This document shows positions 11,840-23,159 of a stretch of DNA of 64,000 nucleotides, piece by piece (within the stretch, counting starts at the first letter, position 1; the number at the start of each line of letters is the position of its first letter). The translations under genes were made by a program, and so were the position numbers. Source of the stretch: Antilocapra americana (taxonomy: Eukaryota > Chordata > Mammalia > Artiodactyla > Antilocapridae); the NCBI GenBank assembly GCA_007570785.1, contig ML660201.1:45842473-45906472 (forward strand), written 5' to 3'. A model generated the notes under the pieces. It was not told the origin of the DNA, searched no databases, and saw only the letters and a list, made by a program, of their open reading frames with translations.

Positions 11840-13620
11840 TGATATACTTTGGCGAGCTTTATTATCATTCTTTACTACCCAGTGGACATTTTCAAACTAG
11901 ATTCTTCTCTTCAGTTCTGGAAAATTTTCTGGAATGATTTCTTTGACTATTTCCTCCCTTCCCTTTTATCTCCTATCTTTCCAAAACCTTTAACTCAGGC
12001 CCTTTCTTTCTTTCTTTCTTCTGTTTTTTCCAATTTTCCATCTGTGTGTCTTTTTATCAGGAGATTTCTCAATTCTGTCTTCCAACCTTTCTGTAATGTT
12101 TTACACTTTGTTAGCATATTTTAAATTTCTAAGATCTCTTTTTTCGATGCTTTTAAAAAATAACATCTTGCTCTTGCTTCAGTGATGCCATTGATCCTGT
12201 CAGCTCTCTGAAGATGATAGCTTTAAAAAAAAAACTTTCTGTTTTGAAACAATTTTAGATTTACAGAGAGGTTGCCAAAATAGTACAGACATTCCCTAAC
12301 CCTTTACCTCCTCTCCTTTAATGTTATCATCTTGCATAACCATAGTACAAATATCAGGGAAGAAATTGACACCGGTACATTAACACTAACCAATGTGAAA
12401 ACTGTATTTGGATTTCACCAGTTTTTGCACCAAGGTCCTTTTTCTTTTTCAGGATCCAGTATAGAGTCTCGCCTTGCTTTTAGTTGTCATGTATCCTTAG
12501 TCTCCTCTAATATGTGATGGTTTCTATGTCTTTCATGACCTTGATACTTTTTAAAAACTCCTGTAGAGTTATTTGGTTTAAAGTCCCTCAGTTTGTGTTT
12601 GTCTAATGTTTTCCTTTGATTAGACTGAGGTTATGCATTTTTAGGGAAAACACCATAGAAAATGATGTGTCTTTCTCAGTGCATCATATCAGGAAGAACC
12701 TGATGCCAGTATATCTTCTTATGGGTGATGTTACCTTTGATCATTTAGTTAAGCTGGTATCTTCTTGGTTCCTCTACTGTGAAGTTGCCCTTTTCCCCCT
12801 TTGTATTAATAATTAATACATTTCTTGGAGGATACTTTGAGACTATGCAAATATCCCATTTCTCTCAAATCTTTGCCCATTAATTTTAGCATCCATCTGT
12901 AGATCTTGCCTGCAGCAGTTATTACTGAGGTATTTTTCTATTTCTCTCATTTTTATTTCCTTTTATATTTATTAATTGGAATTCTTCTGTAATGAAGAAC
13001 TGTCCCTTCTCCCCTATTTATCAATTATTTACTTATGTCAGTATGAACTCATGAATACTTATTCTGTGTGTGGTTATTCAGTATTATCATAATTTTCTTG
13101 CCCAGATTATTCTAGCTTTGGCTTTGGGAGCTCTTCTAGGTTGGCTCCTGTGCCCTTTGACATGCTGGTGTCCTTATTTGAGTACTTCCTTTCTTTTTTG
13201 TTATCACAAGATCTTCAGCTCATCTTGTATTTTCCCTGGAGTCAGCCACTTCTCCAAGGAGTCTGGTTCCATTTATTGGTGAATGGCATTTAGAAATCAA
13301 GATTGGGTGCTGAGTGTGCTCATTGCTAGTGGGATGTCACTGCTACTAGGCTCTCTAACAAGAAGTACAAAAAATATGGGATAGTCCACGTATACACACA
13401 TATCTGTAATTACATCTTTGTGTATCTTTATATACATTCACAACAATGAGTCTACACTTAAGCCTCTACTCCAGTCCAGTACAACAGAATTCACTGAAGT
13501 CTTCCTCCATTCCTTTCTGGTGACTGCCTCTCTAACAGTGAAAAGCTAGCTCTCATCATCTACAGTATGTTTGTTTCTTCAACCCTTGTATATACAATTT
13601 ATAGCATTTTTTTAAACTTT
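11840..13620. mobile_element. AT-rich ancient LINE (L1M-type) block
   Basis: About 1.8 kb of AT-rich sequence unlike its GC-rich flanks. From about 12205 it matches a widespread mammalian L1-associated non-coding sequence I know, beginning gaaacaattttagatttaca and running through the gtgcatcatatcagg and attaattggaattcttctg landmarks. The segment 11840-12200 also looks LINE-derived but I cannot place it. No L1 open reading frame survives. Family and orientation are uncertain. Confidence 0.6.
12003..12022. repeat. (CTTT)n short tandem repeat
   Basis: About four to five copies of a CTTT unit within the AT-rich LINE block, a probable length-variable microsatellite. Confidence 0.6.
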
Positions 13621-16600
13621 CATCTTCCCAGGTAGCCCAAGTTCCTTCAGGTTTTTTTTTTTTGTTTTAGCCTCTGACTTCTATGTGCTTGTCTCCCCAC
13701 CCCTGCCCCTCAGTGTTTGGGCTTCCAAACAGTCTGCTTATATTTAAGCAAACAGAGAAGATAACATGACAGGAGCCAAGAGAGGAATTAACCACCCTCT
13801 GGGCCTCAAGTGAAAACACCATCAAAGTGCAAGGCACTGAGTGTAGGTGGGACTCTGGGTATGGTGGGGGGATCCATGGGGTTCCTGGTGGGTCCTCTGG
13901 TCATATTGCCCTCCTGGGCTGCAGGTTCCCCAGCAAAGCTTCTCTCAGTTGCTCATCTGGGGTTTTAGTGTTTGGAGTTCCCCATCATTAACTTACTGCC
14001 AGCAGAAGTGAGCCCCCCACAGCCTGCTGAGCAGTCACCCACAGTCCCTCTGCTTCTAGCTTCCAAAGTGGCCCTGGTGCCTCCTCCACATATTCTGTGA
14101 CCTGTGGGCTTTCCACTATTTTCAAGAGCCCTTTTCTGTGGTTTCAGGGAGTTTTGAGAAAGAATGAAAATTTAATCCACCAGGCATCACTGCTTTCACT
14201 CTCTTGTAGCAACTGAGCCCTTCCTCTTTGTTTAAGGAAACCCATGTAGGTCCCCAGCCAGTGAATACATAAACAGGAGATTCTCTGGCTGAGGGAGGCA
14301 GCAAGCCAGGTCCGGACGCCTCCTGACCTCCCTCTCATGACCCGTAATCTTCCACACAAGCCCAGGGGGCCCCTGCCTGCTGCCTAGGGCTCCTGAGAAC
14401 ACAATTCAAGAACCGCTGCCCTGTGCCCGGGAGTGTGTCAACCCAATGCTTGGCTTGGGGTTAGCTGCAGGGAGCTGCTGGAAACGAGGAGGGGGCTTAG
14501 GGCGGAGGGGGATTAGAGAGGCAGGGGGCTCAACCAGCCTCATAAGGAACTTGAGCAGCCTGGTTCTTTCCCTGTGATCCCATGCCCCTCATCCTGAGCC
14601 TCTGTTTCCCTGTCTGTGTGGTAGGACATCCTAGCTGGCCAAGCTTCCACAGTCAGCAGTGGCGAAGAGCTTTGCTGATAAAGTTCTGACTTGGTTGACA
14701 GCATGCTAGCTATTCCCTGGGTGGCCCCCCAACTTTATACCTTCTTTATCTTCAGATGGGGTTACCCAAGTGGTAGGTACCAGCAAGTGGGGTTACCTGG
14801 GTCTCCCATAATCTCTCCAGATTCAGTAGGCTCCTGAATCTGGCTGATGGCTGAGGGCACATCCCGTTGGGGCAGCTCCTGAATACACAGCCTGGTGTGA
14901 GGGAGTCAGGGTCCCCTCTTCCCCTGAGCCCCAGGGCTCTGAGCCTCCCCAGGGTCTGCTCTTACCCTAATTGTTCCTTCTACCTGGGGCATCTTCCTCA
15001 GTCCTCTCTTCAACCCAATGAAATTGAGCTCCTGCTCCTGAGGCTGGAGGAGTGGGCTTCTGACAAGGTTTGGGAGTAATCACACCAAAAGAAACCTCTC
15101 ACAAATCAGGGGACATGGGTCTCAGTTTCCTCGTCTGTAAAAGAGGGGGTGTTGTCTCTGCCTTCAGGGTCACAGTGAGATAACAGAGGATGTGAAGTGG
15201 CTGTGGGGGACAGAACCAAGCCCCTTGTATATTGAGGCAGCAGCACGGGGACGTGGGGCTGCAGGGGCAAAAGGCTGGACTGGGACTGGAGGTGAGGGAT
15301 GAGACTGGGGACAAAGGTGGAAGAAGAAGCAAGACTGGACCAGAGTACTAGGGGCCAAGGGATGGACTGGGGGCCAGGATAGGCTGGGCAGTGCCGTGCC
15401 TTCTAGCAGTGGGCACACAGGCTATTTTTGAAAAACTCAGAACAAGGTTATGGAGTAATTTCTTGCAGGCAGCTGCTGGTTACCACGGAAGATATTTAGC
15501 ACGAAAGGAGGCCTCAGTTCCATATTCCTGGATGACATTTTAGGAGATTGGGTGAGCTGGACCACCTGCCAGAGCCCAATTTATTGTCTGATGTTCTGGC
15601 TTCCTTCTGTGAAGGATGGGGGAAGGGCACAGGAGGCCCTCGGAACTCTGAGACAGCAACATTCTCAGGGAGGCCCAGAAGTGTGTGGAGAAGGGTGCAG
15701 GAGTGGATCGGAGACTGGTCGGAGTCCTGGTCTTGGCTGTGTCTTCTCTGACCTCTGTAGGGTGGCCTTGGGCACGTGACTTCCCCTGCCTATTTTTTAG
15801 CGTTCTCATATAAAACCAGGACACCATTCATGTTTCTGGTTTAGGGCAGGTGGGCACAGCTGGTGGACAGAGGACTGAGTAAGGAGGGGCAGAGTACTGG
15901 GGGCAAGCCCATGAGTGCAACAGACTTCCTGACAAGTCCTCGGTCCCTCAGGTCATCTTGGCCAACCACTGGGCAAAATAGAGGCCCAGAGAGGGTAGGG
16001 ACAGGCCCTCAGATACACAGCAGGGTGGTGGCAGAGCTGAGGCCAGAACACAGGTATTCACCCCATCCCAGGCCAGTGGGTGAAGAGGGTGACATCACAG
16101 TGTCCTTCTGTCTGCAGTGAGCAGGACACGTGTGTGACAGACCTCCTCAGCCTTGCCAGGAGCTGGCCCCTCCCCTGAATGTGTGAGCCTCTCCCTCGCC
16201 CCACCCTACCAGTTTTGCCCCTTCTTGCCCTGGGTAGCCTTTGTTTCTTGGGAGCCAACCATAGAGACTCAGGTTAAGTGCTAATTAAAGGCCACCCAGC
16301 CTCCTTCCTGCAGAGACTGAGCCTTCTCCATCAGCACACAGCCCAGTCCAATCCTTCTCCATCATTTCTAGCCTTGGGAGAATGATTCCAAGTGACTATG
16401 TCTCAGTTTCCTCATCTGTAAAACATTTCTTGTCTTCCCTTCTCCTTATGGCATCATGAGGTTTAAAGAACACATACCATGTATGTAACTTGGTCGGGGC
16501 TGTAGACATGAGTTTATCTGGGTGATGAGTGAGACCGCCGTCCTGGGCAGGGTTGTGGGAGGCTGCCTCGGGGTCAGTCAGTATCTGATGCTTGGCACTG

Positions 16601-16685
16601 GGGAGAGGTATGGATGGATGGGGGCAGAGTGTGGTGAGGATCGGCGGTGGTTGGCGGTGGGAGGGTGGGGGACATGCAGGCCCGA
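13621..16685. other. Intronic sequence with ancient MIR fragments
   Basis: No gene is seen. Three MIR-like fragments are recognisable: 15112-15200 (forward, containing ctcagtttcctcgtctgtaaaa), 15970-16060 (reverse, gaggcccagagagggtag) and 16375-16490 (forward, ctcagtttcctcatctgtaaaa). A T/G-rich tract lies at 13653-13666. The remainder is unique. Confidence 0.55.
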
Positions 16686-16689
16686 GTGT

Positions 16690-17265
16690 CTGTTTTGCTG
16701 ATTGCTCCTTTTGCTTTCAAGGAGATTAAACTATTTTTAGTCTGCACCACTGCTGGTGAGACGCCGGAGGAAGCCTTTCCATCGCCGAGATTTTCTGGAA
16801 GCTGCCAAGTGTGGTCTTCAGCTCCATTCTGGGAGCCTCCCCAAGCCGGCGGGAGGGGACGTCACTGTCTGGGGGCTGTGGGGACAGGCTGGGTCGCCGT
16901 TGCTCCTTGAGGTCCTTGCCGTGCTGGCCTCTGGAGCTGCACGGCCCCGGACTACAGAGAGCAATAATCTGATGCGCCCGATGTTTGTAACGCTGTGTTT
17001 AAAAAAAGTAATTTATTTTCTAATTATTCCTTGTCTTGCATAACCGTGCATTGCCAAAGTGTCGCTATTTAAAATATTTATCTCTCCACGCCGCAGGAGC
17101 AGCTCTGGAGCGTGGAGGGGGAGGAAATAAAAGTCCGCGTGCTGGTCGCAGGCATATTACTTTGACTCGTCCTGGCAGCTTTGACGTCTCCCTGTAAATA
17201 CATTTATTTTTCATTAGGATGTTTCTGAGCTTGTGGCCCCCGGAGAGCCAGAGTGATTACGCTGT
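16690..17265. promoter_or_regulatory. Candidate intronic enhancer with MEF2 and CRE-like motifs
   Basis: This is the best candidate regulatory element in the window. A perfect MEF2 consensus, CTATTTTTAG, lies at 16731-16740. A CRE-like GACGTCAC lies at 16858-16865. AT-rich stretches with TAAT cores follow at 17000-17030, a second MEF2/A-T-rich patch (ctatttaaaatatttat) at about 17067-17083, TTTGACGTCTCC near 17180-17191 and a further TAAATACATTTA stretch to 17215. CpGs are unusually frequent between the AT-rich blocks. No repeat is recognisable. MEF2 and CREB regulation would suit a gene of excitable tissue, but that link is inference. Confidence 0.45.
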
Positions 17266-17879
17266 TCATCTGTGAGAGATGCCATAGAGAGGTGCTCGTG
17301 GAATGAGCTCTACCGAACGCGCCCCACACCTGCCTGTACCAAGGCGAGGGTCCGAGCGGGTGTGATCTGGGGTGTTCCGGTGCAGAGGGTGCAGGGGGGG
17401 GCTGCATGGCGCCAGGTGGGCCACATGGCCAGAGACTTTGGTCATTTGGTTCGATGGGAAAACTGAGCCCAGAGAGAGTCACCTTTGGAATGGAATCAGC
17501 CTTACTGGCAAAGTGAGCAATCATGCCTGTGGCCTGTTCTATCCAAGGGGCTGAGGCTTTTTGCTGCAGCTCCGCAGGCTTTGAGATTAGGGACAGAGAA
17601 ATCCTGGCTGGCTTCACGGGGTGCGCACATCCCAGAGGCTTGAGAAAGAGGGACCAGGGGTTCCCAGCATGCTGGATGGGGGCCTGACTGTTACCCCTTC
17701 TCTGCCCATCCTTAGACTGCAAGTTTGAGCCTGTTGCAAGGACTGGAGGCATCTGGGCACTGGAAGAGCATCCTTCCTTCAGCCACCTGGTGGAGCAGGG
17801 ACCGGACCCGGCTCCTCCCTCAAACAGGCTCTTTTCCAATCAAAAACATTTTTTTTTCTTTCTTTTTTAGCTCACTGAG
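17266..17879. other. Intronic sequence, no gene seen
   Basis: Unique sequence. A 211-codon minus-strand open frame (17204-17839) overlaps the candidate enhancer and has no recognisable domain, so I treat it as chance. A T-rich tract lies at 17848-17868. Confidence 0.45.
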
Positions 17880-18065
17880 TCTAAGAGAGTTTTATGCTGA
17901 ATTTTAAAATACCTTATTTTTTCCAGTCTCTAAACTACTAATCTCCCGGGCTGAGGGATTCTGGGACAAAGGCGAGGCCTTGGAGTGGAAATCTGTAAAA
18001 TTAGCTTCGGCGGTATTAGTGTTTGCAGTTGGAGATTGAAAAATTGCTTTCCCAGGGTCTGATTG
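17880..18065. promoter_or_regulatory. Candidate conserved non-coding element
   Basis: AT-rich unique sequence following a T tract, with TTTTAAAATACC, a CTACTAATC patch near 17935-17943 and a final GTAAAATTAGC...GGTATTAGTG segment. No repeat signature is seen. It may belong to the same regulatory cluster as the 16.7 and 18.5 kb elements. Confidence 0.25.
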
Positions 18066-18130
18066 GAGGCTCTGCTCTCCTCAGGGGAAGAGGCAGGAAT
18101 TCGGCACAGAGATGGCTGGGAGGGCAGAGG

Positions 18131-18162
18131 TGGGGTGGGGGGTGGGGGGACAGCGGAGGGGC
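18131..18162 (+). repeat. G-rich tract, G-quadruplex motif
   Basis: Runs of four to six G separated by single T residues, then ACAGCGGAGGGG. This satisfies the G3+N1-7 fourfold quadruplex pattern on the + (coding) strand, so the transcribed intron RNA would also carry it. Confidence 0.45.
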
Positions 18163-18529
18163 AAATGCTGGGAGGCTGTTGGGTTCAGAAAAGCTTCTCC
18201 TAGGGGAGGAGGTCCCCTCCCAGGGCCTGTGTACCGATGCTCTGCAGAGCATGTGCTGGGGTGACTGTGTCCCCTGCCTAGGTCTCCCCATCAGTGCTCA
18301 GCTTCTCCAGAGCTCTGGGTACACAGTAGGTGACAAGTAAATGCAGGGGAGCCCAGCCGGGTCCCTTCCCTTTCTCTTACTGAGGCCTCCTGGTTCCCTG
18401 ACACCCCCACCCCCACCCCCAGGCTCCCACACAAGGAGGGGAGCTTCCGGACCTGACTGAGGGGCCAGCTCTGGTGCCTGTGGGGATGCCCGCTCCTGTG
18501 GCCCATCAGGCCTCTTGTGTGCTTGATTG

Positions 18530-18612
18530 CCTCTGATTGGCTGCAGCTGAATTCAGCAGAAGCTATTATTTGCCCTTGATGAGCCAATCAGATGGCCTCA
18601 TTGGCCATTCAG
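18530..18612. promoter_or_regulatory. Cluster of three CCAAT boxes with an 11-bp inverted repeat
   Basis: TCTGATTGGCT at 18532-18542 is exactly repeated in reverse complement as AGCCAATCAGA at 18582-18592, with 39 bases between. A third box, CATTGGCCA, follows at about 18599-18607. All match the NF-Y CCAAT core with good flanks. Multiple spaced NF-Y boxes are a known promoter and enhancer arrangement, but no transcript start or CpG island is evident here, so the role is unknown. Confidence 0.4.
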
Positions 18613-18789
18613 AGCAGGCAGCGGAACCTGGGGGGTAGGGGTGGGAGAGGGGGAGATGGGGCACATTGATGTGGGGGCAGGGCAGAACAGATGCAGGGCC
18701 CGAGCCTGGTCTGTGTCCACCATGACCTTCACACAGACCACACCACCCTTTACTGACTTACCCCCCCAAACCAGTGTTGCTTAACCCCT

Positions 18790-19136
18790 GTTAGGCCTGC
18801 CTCCCAGCCTTTGCCCTCACTGTTCCCTATTCCTGCAAAGCCTTTCCTTGCCCATCCTCCTCCCAAACCCCCCAAGACCTCCTCCATGAAGTCTGTTTCC
18901 ACCTTTCCAGGTGAAAGCGAGCCGTGTCCCAGAGCCTGTTTGCTGCCTTTTCACTCTGGCAGAATATACAGATGTCACAAGGGTGGTGGTCAGAGAGATT
19001 CAAATAGAGGTTCAAACTCTGATCATTCCCTCCCCGTGTCTAGGTCCTTGGGTGAGCTAGTTCCTCTGTAGAGTTTTGGTTTCTTCACCTTTAAAAGAGC
19101 CTAATAATTGTAACTTCCTGAAAGGGGTGGTACCTG
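18790..19136 (+). repeat. L2-like and MIR-like ancient repeat fragments
   Basis: 18790-18910 resembles the L2 3' region (tttgccctcactgttccct, then a cctccatgaagtctgtttcc stretch). 18990-19136 resembles a forward MIR (tccttgggtgagctagttcc, tttcttcacctttaaaagag). Both are diverged, and the assignment is by recall of consensus. Confidence 0.5.
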
Positions 19137-19542
19137 AATGCTACAGTTGGGGGATGTAAAGGCAAGCCTCAGTTGGTGCGGTCAGGGTGGGGGACTGGAG
19201 GTCCCACAGGCCACCATCACAGGGCTTTCTTGAGCCTGGCTGGCCCACGGTTTGGCACTGGTGGGGACAGACAGCCTGTCTGAGGTCGTGTTCATGGGAA
19301 ACAGGGTCTGAGATGCTAGGATCTGTACACAGAAGGTTTATTTTAAAGAGAGGGGCTGCTCTGAGAAACAGTACTTGTCAGGGGATGTGTGAAGCAAGCC
19401 TGGGCAGGGAGAGAAGCTGGCCACAATGCAGTTGAATGGGGTCTCTGCCAGCACCATGGAGAGCTCCCGGTCTGTGATGGCTCCTTAGAGAGGTCCTAGA
19501 TTGAGGCCAGGGGTCCTGGCTTTTGTGCCCTGCAATGCCTGG

Positions 19543-19941
19543 TCACTGCATGCAGGGTGCTGCTGAGGAGGGGACATGACCATGCATGAGGTGTCTCCCT
19601 GTAGTCAGGGGACAGTTCCAGATCAACTCAGCCATCTGGAGAATGAGCACTGATCCTGAAGGGGAAACCAGGAGTACCCACAACAGCCCACCTCTTGAGT
19701 CACCTGGACCCCCAGTTTCATATAGTAAATTTTGTCTCTGTGGGAGCTCACTAGCTCTAGAATTATGGTTGTTCCCTTTCCCTGGGAAACTTGTAAGAGG
19801 AAGAATAGTGGGATGAGCTGTGACCTCCAGCACAAAGGCCGCAATCGGTACACATCCTTTCCGTCCACTACCACTGCCCCAGGTTCCCTTCACCCTGACC
19901 CAGACCCTCATACCTGGTGGGTCTGAGCCCCCGCCCACCAC
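19543..19941 (-). pseudogene. ERVL pol C-terminal fragment (decayed)
   Basis: A 132-codon open stretch on the minus strand whose composition and position fit the end of an ERVL pol polyprotein. It is isolated from the upstream pol pieces by the SINE insertion and by frame changes, and its start codon is not a biological one. Not functional. The family call rests on resemblance to ERVL and on the neighbouring pieces. Confidence 0.45.
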
Positions 19942-20000
19942 ACCCTTCTAATGCCATGGCTTATGCCCTTGTTCATCCTTCATCAAAACTAAACAGGGGA

Positions 20001-20127
20001 GGAGCTCCTGGTGGTCTAGTGGTTAAGACTCTGTGCTTCTACTTTAGGAGGCAAGAATTCGATCCCTGGTTGGGGAACTAAGATCGCATATGCCGTGTGG
20101 CGTAGCCAAAAAATAAAAGAAAAAAGG
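20001..20127 (+). mobile_element. CHR-family short SINE inside the ERVL remnant
   Basis: The head reads ctcctggtggtctagtgg, the B-box-like part is attcgatccctgg, and the body ends gccgtgtggcgtagccaaaa with an A-rich tail. Imperfect duplications flank it (19987-20000 aactaaacagggga and 20128-20141 aactagacagagga). It therefore inserted after the retroviral sequence was in place. Confidence 0.8.
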
Positions 20128-20164
20128 AACTAGACAGAGGAGTACCAAGAGATGTCCCAGTGGG

Positions 20165-20434
20165 TCACCTGGATGTCCAACGTATTTTTCCCTGCCCCAG
20201 CATCTCCTGATAATGAGAATCAATTATTTTTCCATGACAGCTGCTCTCTTGGCCTGAGGAGCCTAAACTGACAGGCCAGTCACTGAAAATTAAGGCCCAA
20301 TGGGACTCCGCGTCCCCTGTGAAACCATTCCCTCTCTGGGAACCAGAACTTGTAGATTGATAGAGCCTAAAATTGAGGGGACCAGAAGTCAGAATTCCCC
20401 CAAGTAGGAGAGTAGTGATGGGGAGTGAAACCAC
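20165..20434 (-). pseudogene. ERVL pol dUTPase-like fragment (decayed)
   Basis: An open stretch on the minus strand. Near its C-terminal third a G-x-I-D-x-x-Y-Q-E type motif can be read, which resembles the conserved dUTPase substrate-pocket motif placed after integrase in ERVL elements. The rest is diverged and frame-broken. Not functional. Confidence 0.45.
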
Positions 20435-20596
20435 GCCTCTCCTACTTTTACCTCTTAATCCCTGGACTGTGTATTCTTGGCTATTACGGACTCAGCAGTT
20501 AGATTTACGGTACATACTGTGTCCTCAAGGATAGCTCCCTATTCCTGCTAGATACCATCTCCAACATGGTGGCTTTGCTGGTCTTCAAAAGACCAT

Positions 20597-21080
20597 TTCA
20601 CATAGAAACATGTACACAAACCTTCATAGCAACATTATTTGTAATATATTTTAAAAGTGGAAACAACTCAAATGTCTATCAACTGATGAAGAAATAAAGA
20701 AAGTCAATATATCCATATGGTGGAACATTATTCAGCAATAAAAAGTAGTCACGTTCTGATGCATGCTACCATATGGATGAACCTCGAGAACACTATGCTA
20801 AGTGAAAGAAGCCAGGAACCAAGGGCACATCTTAAATGATTCAATGTATATGGAATGTCCAGAACAGACAAAAACTAGAAACAAAGTAGTGATTGCCATG
20901 GGCTTGAGGGAGGCAGGAATGGGTACAGGGTTTCTTTGTGGGTTATGAAAATGTTATAAAATTAGAGTATTGATGATTACACAACTGTGTGAATGGATAA
21001 TTATTTAATTGTATACTTAAAAAATATACTAATTATGTGGGATGTGCATTATATCTCAGTAACACTGTTACTAGGGAAAA
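20597..21080 (+). mobile_element. L1M-type LINE 3' end inside the ERVL remnant
   Basis: This contains the familiar L1 3' end landmarks: tggaaacaactcaaatgtc, ggtggaacattattcagc, catatggatgaacctcgaga, atgctaagtgaaagaagcca, and the terminal atatctcagtaacactgtta. It is a truncated, diverged old L1 lying in the host-gene sense. A second copy of the same L1 region lies at 40578-40935. Confidence 0.85.
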
Positions 21081-21330
21081 AAGTCATTCATTCCAACACT
21101 GTGAAACTGGTGGCTTCACACTGGTGAGGTAAATGGTAGGATCAGCGAATCCCATGCTCACATGCCCACTGAAGCACCTCTTTTGCTGTAAAATGGGTCC
21201 CCTGGAGCAAGGAACCCATGGAATCCTATGTCAGCAGATCAAACATTTGATAAGCTCTTGGATAGTCAACACCCTTCATGTAGGAAAGAAAAGCTGACCT
21301 GCTGTTATCATCCTGATAAGTCAGGATGAC

Positions 21331-21588
21331 TCAGTACCCTTTCTGAGGTTGAAGAGGTCTGGTGTAATCAACTTGCCACGAAGTTGGTTGATTTTCCTGA
21401 GAAACAGTGCCGTATTCGGGTCTCAGAATTGGACTCTGTTGCTGGCAGGATGGGTATTCAGCAGCAGCAGTATCTAGATCAACCGTGGTCTTGGGCCCTT
21501 GTATAGTCCCTTCATAGCTAGCTACTCTCTTCATACACTCCTTGTACCAGCCCTGGAGTGACTGACAACAGAGGCTGACTGATGGCAA
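21331..21588 (-). pseudogene. ERVL pol integrase-like fragment (decayed)
   Basis: An 85-codon open stretch on the minus strand that resembles the end of the zinc-binding domain and the lead-in to the catalytic core of ERVL integrase. The proline- and tryptophan-containing linker before the core is recognisable. A stop follows before the catalytic core is complete, and part of the zinc-binding cysteine pattern appears lost. Not functional. Confidence 0.5.
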
Positions 21589-22101
21589 TTCACGAGGTCA
21601 TTTTGTCTGGTTATTTGGTGTCTCTTTCCTGGTGGTGCTGATAAGCATTAACTTACAGAGATCTTCATATTTGTGCCCATGCCCATGGGTCCATCCCACT
21701 GCCTCTACCAGGGTTATATGTCCCTGGTATTCCAGACTGCATTCATCCTGACAACCAACCAAGCCGTTTGTCACTTCCCATGAGACTGTTTATATATTCT
21801 TACCTCAGGCCTCTTCCCTTTCTATATAAAGTGGATGACCAAGTGTGATGCCCAGAGCTTTGCTCTTTGGGAGGCTTTCTGCTTAACACTATCTTTCAGG
21901 GCCATCCCGAGTCAGGTATAATGTAGCTGTGTCTGCTTTTAGCTCACATCAACATACTCCACTGACCTATCTGAGACTGAGCTCAATCTTTTCCCTCTTC
22001 TATCAGCTGGTCATGAGGGACTCGCCCCTGCACATACTTCATGCAGTCTTAATTGAGAGAGGAGCATTCATGCAGCAGTAGTGAATGAATGGAGGACAGT
22101 G

Positions 22102-22361
22102 TCCTGAGGTTGCTGGATCAAGGGCAGTAGAAGAGAAGATTGGGTATGGGAGAGGTTATTGATATGAGCAGGCTTTCCAGGTGGCTCAATGGTAAAGAAT
22201 CCGCCTGCCAATGCAGGAGATGCAGGAGGCATGGGTTCGATCCCTGGGTCGGGAAGATCCCCCAGAGGAGGACATAGCAACCCACTCTAGTATTCTTGCC
22301 TGCAAAATTCCATGGACAGAGGAGCCTAGTGGACTACAGTCCACAGGGTCACAAAAGAGTT
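22102..22361 (+). repeat. Left arm of a SINE-containing inverted duplication
   Basis: This segment is the reverse complement of 23184-23440 at roughly 85-90 percent identity by eye. The arm is 70 bases of non-SINE sequence (22102-22171, starting tcctgaggttgctggatcaa) followed by a Bov-tA. Because the non-SINE flank and shared SINE variants (aggaggacat, agcctagtgg) are both duplicated, this is a duplication of one locus and not two independent SINE insertions. This arm has an extra 9 bases near 22225-22233 relative to the other. Confidence 0.85.
22172..22361 (+). mobile_element. Bov-tA SINE (left arm)
   Basis: Forward Bov-tA: the head ctttccaggtggctcaatgg, the B-box-like gttcgatccctgggtcggga and the body ending ccacagggtcacaaaagagt. 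The 3' end is truncated compared with its inverted partner. Confidence 0.9.
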
Positions 22362-23159
22362 CATGTGGCTTGCTTGTGCCCTCTGACCAGCTCATACTTG
22401 ATCAAGGATGCACCCCCTCCTTTCTTAAAATGGATTACTCTTGGACTCACAAGACCTCACAACTTCATGAGTGTGACAGAAGCCAGATCACTTAATATGG
22501 CTTGGTCATTTAATCATGTGCACTGTGCGGTCTCTGCCAGGGCCCAGTAACAATCCAGGAGATGCTTTTTGAACAGTGTGTAGTTTTCTGTTGGACCCTA
22601 GGACTCTTCTGTGATTCTACTAGAAACTGCCGTGAACATCACACAGCATTGTTCCCCAGAACAGATACCTCTAGTTCCACCGGGCCGACTGTGTCCTGTG
22701 GCCCGAGCTGCAGGTCACTTTCACCTCGGCTTGAACCTGCTGCAGCGTCCCTTTTAACTCTCAGCCTCACTCAGAGCTGGGATCCTTCCATGTCACCTGG
22801 TGTATGAGATGGAGCAGGATTCCGAGGCTGGCCCTGAGAACAGATGACAGCCTCCACTGATTTCTCTCTGATGCTTGTGCCCTTCTCACCAACACGGTCC
22901 TCCTCACTTTGGTAAATGGTGTCCTCTGGGCCCTCCCATGGAACATGGTCGTGTGGGGCTTTCTGGCCTTTTGCTCTGGTATGTCCACTTGTCTAAGCCT
23001 TTGATCCCTTTCTCGACTTTGCTCTGGGAGTTCTGGTATTTCAGCTTCTCTTAGTGTGGGCCATTGCTTTTTTCAGACTTCCAGCATCCTCTGGCGTCCT
23101 CACTGGGTTGTTTGATCCTGTATCATTAGAAAGTGCTCTCATATAGATGGTGGTGGACG
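22362..23159. other. Spacer between the inverted arms, ERVL-related
   Basis: About 800 bases of diverged sequence with no recognised gene. Its position inside the ERVL remnant suggests retroviral internal sequence, but I cannot align it to a particular domain. No host exon is visible. Confidence 0.35.

Noticed and set aside
11840..13620. AT-rich block as a matrix attachment region or a host exon cluster
   Set aside because: It matches ancient L1-associated sequence, which explains the composition. No independent evidence of attachment or of coding was found.
17204..17839. 211-codon open frame on the minus strand
   Set aside because: There is no recognisable domain, and it overlaps the AT/CpG-rich candidate enhancer.
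22172..22260. tRNA-like A/B box in SINE heads as tRNA genes
   Set aside because: All tRNA-like sequences in the window belong to Bov-tA, CHR or MIR SINE heads, with no cloverleaf or free 3' end.
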